The notes under the pieces: model-generated
Told to the model about the DNA's origin: nothing
The model's database searches: none
The model's input: only the letters and a program-made list of their open reading frames with translations
Shown here: piece after piece, positions 5,514 through 9,711 of the stretch
Layout of the letters: every line of letters starts with the position of its first letter
How positions within the stretch are numbered: the stretch's first letter is position 1
Origin: JASFUX01 sp050050115
GTDB lineage: Bacteria; Pseudomonadota; Alphaproteobacteria; Caulobacterales; Maricaulaceae
Length of the DNA: 9,711 nucleotides
Direction of reading: 5' to 3'
NCBI GenBank assembly: GCA_050050115.1
Contig: JASFUX010000127.1
Location: 1 to 9,711 of the forward strand
Program-made: the position numbers and the translations under genes

Positions 5514-5969
5514 TTGAGATTCAACCTGACCGACAGCGGAGCGACGAGGTCAGCGCGTCGGGGCGGCGAGCCGGCCAATGAGGCCGACGTGCTCGCCTTG
5601 GCAGCGGCGAGCGTCGAGGCGCTGATGAACGCGCAGGCGGGCGCCGAGGCGGGCCGTTCGCCCTCGATGCTGGGCGCGGACCGGGCGCGCGAGGTGGACC
5701 GGGCCCGCGCCAGCCTGGAGGCCTGGAGCGAGGAGGTCGGCGCGCCGCCGATCGAGCTGCGCCGCGCTTTGAGGCGGATTTCCTCATCCTGGGCGCAGAC
5801 CTCGCGTGACCAGCTGCGCTCGGCCCTGGCCGCGCCCGACTCCAGCGAAGCGGCGCGGCTTCTGGTCGAGGCGCTCGCCGCGCACGACCGGGACTTCGAG
5901 TGGGACGTGCCGCTGCGCGACGTCGCCCGGGCGCTGGTTCGCTCGGCGGTCGACGGCGCGCGCGGCTAG
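5514..5969 (+). CDS. Unrecognised helical protein, paralogue of the next gene
   Basis: A 151-residue protein, soluble and predicted almost wholly helical (rich in Ala, Arg, Glu, Leu), with no signal peptide or membrane segment. I do not recognise a named family. Strong G/C third-position use throughout residues 26-151 supports a real gene. Its C-terminal half (residues 76-149, from GAPPIELRRAL) aligns without gaps to residues 75-148 of the protein at 6171-6665, sharing GAP, E-x-RRA, VE, AA, RD and other positions. The start is uncertain: TTG at 5514 has GGGGA 8 nt upstream, whereas GTG at 5589 has a better GAGG with a 5-nt spacer and would give 126 residues; the stretch between them has less typical codons (AGA, AGG, TCA, AAT). 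It is divergent from the LprI-like gene and is followed by 201 bp before its paralogue. Confidence 0.72.
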   Translation: MRFNLTDSGATRSARRGGEPANEADVLALAAASVEALMNAQAGAEAGRSPSMLGADRAREVDRARASLEAWSEEVGAPPIELRRALRRISSSWAQTSRDQLRSALAAPDSSEAARLLVEALAAHDRDFEWDVPLRDVARALVRSAVDGARG

Positions 5970-6170
5970 AGGCTCGGCCGCCCGAACCCGTTTGGCGCTT
6001 TGACGCTTCGGCCGAGATGAGGCGTGCGGGCCACGAAGCGGGGGACAACCGCTGCGCAGGGGCGCGCTCGGCGGCCTCTTTGAGCTAAAACACCGCCCAA
6101 CCGGATACCGCCCGGACGCCGATCGAAGGATCGCGCGGCGCCCCGGGTCCATGCGCGTGGAGGTCGGTGC

Positions 6171-6665
6171 ATGACCGAGTTCGGTCCTGCGATGCGGGGC
6201 TTCGTCGAGCTCGCCGTCGCGGCCGAGATGACCGACGACCCGCTCGAGGCGACCCTGCTGCTCAAGCGTCTGGTCAAGGGCGTGAGGCTCGCCGACCTCG
6301 CCCCGCCGCCCCGGCGCGCCGAGACCGAGGCGCTGATCGGCGCGGTGCGCACCCGGGCCGAGGCCGATTTCGCCGCCCGCAACGATCGCTCCGGCGCGCC
6401 CGAGGTCGAGGTGCGGCGCGCAATGGACGCCTATGAGCGCTGCGTCGCGCGTGATCTCGCCGACGTCCTGCGCGAGCTGACGCCGCGGGAGACGCCGAAG
6501 GAGACAGTGATCGCCATGGTCGAACTGACCGCCGCGCGCGAGGAAATCTTCCGCGAGGACATCGTCGCGCGCGACATCGGCTGGGCCTGGGTCAAATCCG
6601 TGCTGACGGCCGCGCACGCCTATCAGGCGCCGCTGCGCGAGCTGGGGCTGCGGCCGGTGGGTTGA
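6171..6665 (+). CDS. Unrecognised helical protein, paralogue of the previous gene
   Basis: A 164-residue, apparently soluble protein rich in charged residues and predicted helical; not recognised as a named family. Start ATG at 6171 is well supported by GGAGG with a 7-nt spacer. Residues 75-148 (GAPEVEVRRAM onward) align without gaps to residues 76-149 of the upstream protein; about 17 of the 64 positions after the RRA motif are identical by eye, including VE, AA, F, D, RD, A, V and S at constant spacing. The N-terminal 50 residues differ. It also has a C-terminal extension absent from the paralogue (APLRELGLRPVG). The TGA stop lies inside a GC-rich hairpin (6664-6684), and the next gene is convergent. 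The two genes could encode subunits or divergent copies; no catalytic motif is evident. Confidence 0.82.
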   Translation: MTEFGPAMRGFVELAVAAEMTDDPLEATLLLKRLVKGVRLADLAPPPRRAETEALIGAVRTRAEADFAARNDRSGAPEVEVRRAMDAYERCVARDLADVLRELTPRETPKETVIAMVELTAAREEIFREDIVARDIGWAWVKSVLTAAHAYQAPLRELGLRPVG

Positions 6666-6684
6666 GCGGCGCCGGGCGCCGCTC
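6664..6684. terminator. GC-rich hairpin between convergent genes
   Basis: GAGCGGCGCC (6664-6673) and GGCGCCGCTC (6675-6684) are perfect complements around one base; sterically the stem is about 8-9 bp with a small loop. It overlaps the stop codon of the plus-strand gene and lies 6 bp beyond the stop of the minus-strand gene, a position suited to bidirectional termination. No T-run follows on either strand, so it is not a canonical intrinsic terminator. Confidence 0.5.
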
Positions 6685-6689
6685 GGGCG

Positions 6690-7019
6690 TCAGCCTCTGC
6701 GGATGACGATCCGCGCCAGTATCAACAGCACGATCGCCCCGATGGCGGCCTCGACGCCGGCGCCGATCTGGGCGGCGAGGGTTTCCGACACGTCCGGCGC
6801 GATCTGGGTGACGTATTGACCGAGGTCGACGCCGAAGCGGTTGAAGGCCCAGCCGCCGGCGATCCCGCCCAAGACGCCCAAGACCACGTCGCCGATGAAG
6901 AACAGCGGCCTGCGCCCGACGAGGATGATCCCCAAGAGGAGCCCGGCGCCGGCCCAGATCGCCAGCGTCGTCACGTCCCCTGCACCGAGCAGCTCTACGG
7001 CCTGATTGACATATTCCAT
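6690..7019 (-). CDS. GlsB/YeaQ/YmgE-like small membrane protein (copy 1)
   Basis: A 109-residue inner-membrane protein. Hydrophobic segments lie at about 17-34, 39-60 and 88-106, with the Gly-rich motif GDVVLGVLGGIAGGW (43-57) typical of the GlsB/YeaQ/YmgE (transglycosylase-associated) stress-protein group; members are usually 80-110 residues. The last helix ends in the positively charged IVIRRG. A loop of about 20 polar residues (66-85) separates the Gly-rich helix from the last one. Start ATG at 7019 has AGGGGA about 5 nt upstream. It is clearly homologous to the neighbour at 7154-7465: GRRPL-x-F, GD, GV-x-GG and GGW occur in the same order. The pair is a tandem duplication on the minus strand, 134 bp apart. 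Biochemical function in the family is poorly known; a stress or envelope role is inferred. Confidence 0.78.
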   Translation of the reverse strand: MEYVNQAVELLGAGDVTTLAIWAGAGLLLGIILVGRRPLFFIGDVVLGVLGGIAGGWAFNRFGVDLGQYVTQIAPDVSETLAAQIGAGVEAAIGAIVLLILARIVIRRG

Positions 7020-7038
7020 CTTAATCCCCTGCCGTTCA

Positions 7039-7060
7039 CCTCAAGTTCGCTCGCCTCAAG
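7039..7060 (-). repeat. Direct repeat CTTGAGG-N8-CTTGAGG upstream of GlsB-like copy 1
   Basis: On the minus strand CTTGAGG occurs at 7060-7054 and again at 7045-7039, 15 bp apart, 20-41 bp before the ATG at 7019. Related CTTGAA sequences occur nearby at 7071-7076 (plus) and 7112-7107 (minus). It could be a regulator site; chance recurrence cannot be excluded. Confidence 0.3.
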
Positions 7061-7074
7061 ATCCGTTGCTCTTG

Positions 7075-7087
7075 AAACGGGCCGTTT
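7075..7087. repeat. Palindrome AAACGG-G-CCGTTT between the two GlsB-like genes
   Basis: Perfect 6-1-6 palindrome flanked by CTTG on the left and AAG on the right, so the symmetry nearly extends further. It sits 55 bp upstream of the ATG at 7019 and 67 bp downstream of the stop at 7154. Operator or weak hairpin; no T-run follows. Confidence 0.35.
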
Positions 7088-7153
7088 AAGCCCTGCGGCG
7101 CGCCTCTCAACGCCCCTTCAAGTCTCGCTTCGACCGGCGCGGGAGAGCGCGCT

Positions 7154-7465
7154 TCAGCGCCGCCTGATGAGCAGACGCAGCACGAGCAGGACGATGATCG
7201 CTCCCGCCAATGCAGTCAGAAAGTCGCCGAGGTAGCCTCTGATCGGTTCGTCGAGGCCGCCAATGTAATTCGCAAGGCGCACGCCGAGCTTGCCGGTCGC
7301 CCAGCCGCCGAGCATCCCGCCGGCGACGCCGATGATGAGATCGCCGAGAAAGCCAAGCGGCCGCCGGCCCATGAGCAGCGCGCCGGCGACCAAACCTGCG
7401 GCGAACCAGATCCCCCAGGTCGTCGCAGCAATGCCGAAGAATTCAACGCCCTCGAGCGCTTCCAT
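7154..7465 (-). CDS. GlsB/YeaQ/YmgE-like small membrane protein (copy 2)
   Basis: A 103-residue inner-membrane protein, paralogue of the gene downstream. Hydrophobic segments at about 14-32, 37-56 and 83-100; Gly-rich GDLIIGVAGGMLGGW (41-55); the C-terminus is a hydrophobic helix ending in LLIRRR. The shared GRRPL signature at 34-38 and the GGW-x4-LGV region align directly with copy 1. Start ATG at 7465 has a strong GGAGG with a 7-nt spacer. It lies between the cold-shock gene's terminator and copy 1, all on the minus strand. An A/T-richer stretch about 30-40 bp upstream (TATAAC, minus strand, near 7504-7499) could be its -10 element. Family function is uncertain; general stress/envelope function is inferred. 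Confidence 0.8.
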   Translation of the reverse strand: MEALEGVEFFGIAATTWGIWFAAGLVAGALLMGRRPLGFLGDLIIGVAGGMLGGWATGKLGVRLANYIGGLDEPIRGYLGDFLTALAGAIIVLLVLRLLIRRR

Positions 7466-7553
7466 GCGCGTCCCTCCGCATACTCCCCAAAGGGACGTTA
7501 TAGAAATGCGCCGGCCGCGCCAAGCGTCGGAAGTTCAATAGTTTTTTTGCGTC

Positions 7554-7590
7554 GCAACAAGAAAGGGCGGCGTGCTTGCGCACGCCGCCC
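7554..7590 (-). terminator. Rho-independent terminator of the cold-shock gene
   Basis: On the minus strand an 11-bp perfect GC stem (arms 7590-7580 and 7575-7565, GGGCGGCGTGC and complement) with a 4-nt loop is followed directly by the T-rich TTTCTTGTTG. It lies 24 bp after the stop of the cold-shock gene and separates it from the GlsB-like genes. Confidence 0.85.
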
Positions 7591-7613
7591 CAATACCTTG
7601 AAACCGCTCGCGA

Positions 7614-7823
7614 TTAGGCGAGGGACAGGTTCACCGCCTTCGGTCCCTTGCCGCGCGGATCGGGCTCGGTGTCGAAGTTGACGCGCTGGTTTTCAGTCAG
7701 CGTGGTCAGGCCGGACTGCTCGACCGCGGAGATGTGCACGAACACGTCCTTGCCGCCGTCGTCCGGGGTGATGAACCCAAAACCTTTGGTGGTGTTGAAG
7801 AATTTGACCGTTCCGGTCGCCAT
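7614..7823 (-). CDS. Cold-shock protein (CspA family)
   Basis: A 69-residue single cold-shock domain that binds single-stranded RNA/DNA and melts mRNA structure. Both RNA-binding motifs are intact: RNP1 KGFGFI at residues 13-18 and RNP2 VFVHI at 27-31; the ATGTVKFFN start and the GPKAVNL end are family hallmarks. Length equals the usual 65-70. The start is the ATG at 7823, with AAGGAG 7 nt upstream; an in-frame ATG six codons earlier lies upstream of the ribosome site and is not used. A strong terminator follows. The upstream 339-bp region without a gene could hold a long 5' leader, as is common in temperature-responsive csp genes; whether this copy is cold-induced cannot be told from sequence. 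Confidence 0.96.
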   Translation of the reverse strand: MATGTVKFFNTTKGFGFITPDDGGKDVFVHISAVEQSGLTTLTENQRVNFDTEPDPRGKGPKAVNLSLA

Positions 7824-8162
7824 GGGAATGCTCCTTCCCAAAGAGTGGTGCGCGCGTCGCCGCTAACGCAGAAAGCGCCCGGACTCGGCGCACCAAAAGG
7901 CGAGCCGAAAACGGGCGCGGGCATGCTCAGGTCGTTTGATATTCGGGAAGGTCATTCTCTGTACGCGCGGCCTGTCGCCACGAGCGGTCCACCGCGTGTA
8001 GTCAATGTCGTTCCCGGGCTGTATTCCGCCCGAGCAGAACAATGTTCGCGTGTTGCGGGCAAAACCGCAAGCGAAATCGAACGGCGCATGCAGCGTGCGG
8101 TGTCGGGCGGACGGGCGGCGCGTTAGTCTTCAAGCGAGCGCGGCAGGGGGGCGGACGACGAA
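7824..8162. other. 339-bp non-coding divergent region between csp and a membrane-protein gene
   Basis: This gap holds the csp ribosome site AAGGAG (7836-7831, minus), a possible csp -35 element TTGACT (8005-8000, minus) with no convincing -10, a GAACAATGTTC palindrome (8037-8047), and a bulged hairpin (8045-8075). If transcription started about 35 bp after the -35-like element, the csp leader would be about 145 nt. I see no open frame here with a ribosome site and the codon bias of the neighbouring genes. Confidence 0.5.
8045..8075. repeat. Bulged 11-bp stem-loop in the csp upstream region
   Basis: TTCGC (8045-8049) and TTGCGG (8053-8058) pair with CCGCAA (8065-8070) and GCGAA (8071-8075): 11 base pairs with a 3-nt bulge and a 6-nt loop. 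The GAACAATGTTC palindrome overlaps its left arm. It is either DNA-level symmetry for a regulator or an RNA structure; on the minus strand it would lie upstream of the candidate csp start site. Confidence 0.4.
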
Positions 8163-8753
8163 ATGTTTCGATTGTTTACGGAGCATGCGCGGGGCGCCTG
8201 GGTGGTCATCTGGCCGGTGTTGGCGATCGGCTGGCTGTTCTTCGCGTTCCAGCTGACCGGCATCTGGATCGAGCTGGGCGCGGCGCAGTCGAGCGTGCCG
8301 GGCGAAACCTTGTGGCTGCAGCAGGCGCCTTGGTTCACCCCGGCCGAAGCCCAGACCGCGTTCGACAACATCCGCGCCGAGGGCGCCGAGGCGACGGCGA
8401 ACGCGGCCTACATCCTCGACTTCATTTTCATTCCCCTGGCGCTGATGGGCACGGGCGCGCCGATCGCCTTCGGGCTCAGGCAGCTTGGCTGGGCGCGCGG
8501 GGTTGGCCGCTTCCTGCTGCTCGCGCCTTACATTCACTTCTTCGCCGACGGGATCGAGACGGCGCTGATCGCGGCGGCCTTTTCGATGAACGCGGCCGAG
8601 CCGCCGGTATGGCTGACCACCGCCGGCACCGCGACGGCGATCAAAATGCCGGCCTATGCGGTCGCAGCGGGCCTGGCGGCGGCCGGCCTTGTCATCGGGA
8701 CCGCGCTAGCGGCCTTCAAGCGCGCCGACAAGGCGCTGCGCGTGCACGATTGA
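8163..8753 (+). CDS. Unrecognised four-helix integral membrane protein
   Basis: A 196-residue inner-membrane protein I cannot assign to a family. Hydrophobic segments lie at about 12-36, 82-105, 114-141 and 163-185. A polar periplasmic or cytosolic loop of about 45 residues (37-81) contains a Trp-rich patch (LWLQQAPWFTP) and an acidic helix. Potentially functional polar residues occur inside or next to helices: D86, H125 and D129 in YIHFFADGIE, and E132. The C-terminal tail is short and basic (KRADKALRVHD). Start ATG at 8163; a purine-rich AGGGGGG lies 11 nt upstream, a weak ribosome site. It is convergent with the DUF1330 gene, 16 bp apart. No transporter or enzyme motif is evident, so no function is given. 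Confidence 0.8.
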   Translation: MFRLFTEHARGAWVVIWPVLAIGWLFFAFQLTGIWIELGAAQSSVPGETLWLQQAPWFTPAEAQTAFDNIRAEGAEATANAAYILDFIFIPLALMGTGAPIAFGLRQLGWARGVGRFLLLAPYIHFFADGIETALIAAAFSMNAAEPPVWLTTAGTATAIKMPAYAVAAGLAAAGLVIGTALAAFKRADKALRVHD

Positions 8754-8769
8754 GGCGCGTTCCGTCGCT

Positions 8770-9198
8770 TCAGGCGAAGGTTTCTCCCAAGGGCAGCGGC
8801 GCGCAGCGCAACAGCCGGGAGTCGCTGACCGCCGCGTCGCGGTGCGGCACGGCGTCGTTCCGATAGGCCGGGTCGGTCACCATCTCGAGAAAGCGGGCCG
8901 CCTCGGGGTAGGCGGCGACGAAGGCGAAGTCCCATTGCTCGCTCTGCGGCCCGATCAGCATCACCTTCGGATCGCCGCGCCAGACGACGGAGCCGCCGAT
9001 CCGGGAGAAGATCGGCGCGCTCACGCGGCCGTACTCGGCGTAGGCCTCCGCGCCCGTGCGCTCGGCCGCGCCGGCGAAGCCGGGGGCGTATTCGGCGCGT
9101 TCCTTCACGGCGACGAGGTTGAGCATCGCGATCGGCTCGTTGCGCGGCAGCGCCTTGAACGCCTCGAAGGCGGCGCGCTCGGGGTTGATGTGCGGCAT
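8770..9198 (-). CDS. DUF1330 family protein
   Basis: A 142-residue soluble protein of the DUF1330 dimeric alpha/beta-barrel type (ferredoxin-like fold related to antibiotic monooxygenases and EthD). Supporting segments: a first strand PIAMLNLVAV (22-31), a central strand VVWRGDPKVMLIG, a WDFAFVAAYPEAARFLEMV strand-helix (about 89-107), and the DPAYRNDAVPHRDAAVSDSRL end (109-129) matching the DPxY...R.aal.ds.l pattern. Start ATG at 9198 has GAGGA with a 7-nt spacer. It is divergent from the thioredoxin-like gene with a 125-bp shared upstream region. The family has no firmly known reaction; it is often found with oxidative or catabolic genes. Confidence 0.8.
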   Translation of the reverse strand: MPHINPERAAFEAFKALPRNEPIAMLNLVAVKERAEYAPGFAGAAERTGAEAYAEYGRVSAPIFSRIGGSVVWRGDPKVMLIGPQSEQWDFAFVAAYPEAARFLEMVTDPAYRNDAVPHRDAAVSDSRLLRCAPLPLGETFA

Positions 9199-9272
9199 GG
9201 CTCGTTCCTCGCCTTTCGCAGAATTGATCGGCCAAGGTTCGCGTGAGCGCGCCGGAGCTGTAAAGTCGCCCC

Positions 9273-9305
9273 CGACCGGACTACGACCAAAGCACGACCG
9301 AACAA
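9273..9305 (+). repeat. Three 11-bp direct repeats CGACCRRAnnA upstream of the thioredoxin-like gene
   Basis: CGACC begins at 9273, 9284 and 9295, exactly 11 bp apart. The three 11-mers are CGACCGGACTA, CGACCAAAGCA and CGACCGAACAA; positions 1-5, 8 and 11 are invariant. The array ends 6 bp before the ribosome site and 18 bp before the ATG at 9324. A period of one helical turn would put the sites on one DNA face, as for a cooperatively binding regulator. This is inferred. Confidence 0.45.
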
Positions 9306-9311
9306 CCCGAT

Positions 9312-9317
9312 AGGAGG
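9312..9317 (+). promoter_or_regulatory. Strong ribosome-binding site AGGAGG
   Basis: Perfect AGGAGG with a 6-nt spacer to the ATG at 9324; it fixes the start of the partial thioredoxin-like gene, for which no stop codon is visible in the window. Confidence 0.75.
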
Positions 9318-9323
9318 CTCGAC

Positions 9324-9711
9324 ATGGCGCTCGTCCATACGCCGGCCGCTGAGCTTGGCGCGCCCGCGCCGAACTTCTCGCTCAAGGATCCTGCGGGCCG
9401 GGTCTTCACCCTCGACGACGTCGCCGGGCCGAAGGGGACGGTGATCGCCTTCATCTGCAACCACTGCCCGTACGTCAAAGCGATCGCCGAGCAGCTGGGC
9501 GACGACTTGCGCGCGCTCGCCGCGGAGGGCGTCGGCGCGGCGCTGATCATGTCGAACGATTTCGACGCCTATCCTGACGACGCGCCTGACCGGATGGCGG
9601 CCTTCGCCAAGGCGAGCGGGCTCGACGCGCCGTATCTGATCGACGAGACCCAAGAGGTCGCCAAGGCCTACGGCGCGGTCTGCACGCCCGACTTCTTCGG
9701 TTACGACGCCG
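9324..9711 (+). CDS. Thioredoxin-fold (AhpC/TSA-like) protein, partial
   Basis: The first 129 residues of a thioredoxin-family protein; the 3' end lies beyond the window and the frame stays open to the edge. Seen: an AhpC/TSA-type N-terminus (LGAPAPNFSLKDPAGRVFTLDD, about residues 11-32, with the strand-turn before the core), the redox motif CNHC at 45-48 followed by P49-Y50, and a CTPDFF motif at 120-125 giving the cis-Pro (P122) with a third Cys (C120). Proteins with IAFICNHCPYVKA form a known bacterial thioredoxin-like family of about 180-190 residues, so roughly 55 residues are missing. Likely a cytosolic thiol-disulphide or peroxide-linked protein; no signal peptide is seen. Divergent from the DUF1330 gene and preceded by an 11-bp-phased triple repeat. 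Confidence 0.85.
   Translation, partial: MALVHTPAAELGAPAPNFSLKDPAGRVFTLDDVAGPKGTVIAFICNHCPYVKAIAEQLGDDLRALAAEGVGAALIMSNDFDAYPDDAPDRMAAFAKASGLDAPYLIDETQEVAKAYGAVCTPDFFGYDA

Noticed and set aside
6151..6174. Seven-codon frame MRVEVGA ending in ATGA at the start of the second unknown gene
   Set aside because: It has no ribosome site of its own and its third and fourth codons contain the ribosome site of the main gene; most likely coincidental.
5784..6617. A 277-codon minus-strand open frame across the two unknown paralogues
   Set aside because: It spans the intergenic gap and both genes antisense. The plus-strand genes have ribosome sites, third-position G/C bias and mutual homology; this frame has none.
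8037..8047. GAACAATGTTC as a LexA box
   Set aside because: Alphaproteobacterial LexA sites are direct repeats GTTC-N7-GTTC, and the Bacillus type needs a 4-bp spacer; this has a 3-bp spacer.
3166..8069. Shared 11-mer TGCGGTTTTGC (3166-3176) and its complement (8059-8069) in two intergenic regions
   Set aside because: By rough counting, many 11-mer coincidences are expected in a window this size; two copies do not support a regulon.
9105..9653. Minus-strand open frame across the DUF1330/thioredoxin-like promoter gap
   Set aside because: It is antisense to the CNHC thioredoxin-like gene and reads out of frame through the DUF1330 gene start; no domain is seen.
1..9711. Signs of a mobile element, phage, CRISPR or defence island
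   Set aside because: There are no transposase, integrase, Cas, restriction or toxin-antitoxin motifs and no repeat arrays beyond the short ones listed; codon use looks even across the window.

Overview
This is a GC-rich, gene-dense bacterial segment. The gene content (a folate/pterin short-chain dehydrogenase next to folB, single-domain receivers, a 69-residue cold-shock protein, LprI and DUF1330 proteins, small GlsB/YeaQ-like membrane proteins) and the strong G/C third-position bias fit an alphaproteobacterium, plausibly Caulobacterales/Hyphomonadaceae-like. That placement is inferred from gene style, with no rRNA or other marker in view. I see no tRNA, rRNA, CRISPR array, insertion sequence, phage gene or attachment site.

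Layout. 1-702 (minus, cut by the window edge): receiver-domain protein whose phosphoacceptor Asp is replaced by Glu. 821-3013 (minus): a compact operon transcribed as Na+/Ca2+ antiporter, then a PTR1/FolM-type pteridine reductase-like SDR, then folB; gaps are 10 bp and a 4-bp ATGA overlap. 3260-3712 (plus): an intact single-domain response regulator. 3687-3776 (minus): a 29-residue membrane miniprotein with a good ribosome site, overlapping the regulator's 3' end. 3945-4415 (plus): a NUDIX hydrolase. 4435-5415 (minus): an exported two-domain protein, LprI/DUF1311 plus DUF1176-like. 5514-5969 and 6171-6665 (plus): two unrecognised helical proteins that are paralogues of each other. 6690-7019 and 7154-7465 (minus): two tandem paralogues of a GlsB/YeaQ-like small membrane protein. 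7614-7823 (minus): cold-shock protein with a clear terminator and a gene-free upstream stretch of 339 bp. 8163-8753 (plus): an unrecognised four-helix membrane protein. 8770-9198 (minus): DUF1330 protein. 9324-9711 (plus, cut by the edge): thioredoxin-fold protein with a CxxC.

How the genes relate. The only evident pathway unit is the pterin pair (reductase-like SDR plus FolB). Much of the rest looks like a stress/envelope neighbourhood: cold shock, small membrane stress proteins, a LprI-like periplasmic protein, a redox protein and two receivers. I found no convincing new defence or mobile system. The best leads are the tandem unknown paralogues at 5514-6665, the Glu-for-Asp receiver at the left edge, the membrane miniprotein, the PTR1-type active site beside folB, and an 11-bp-phased triple repeat upstream of the thioredoxin-like gene.
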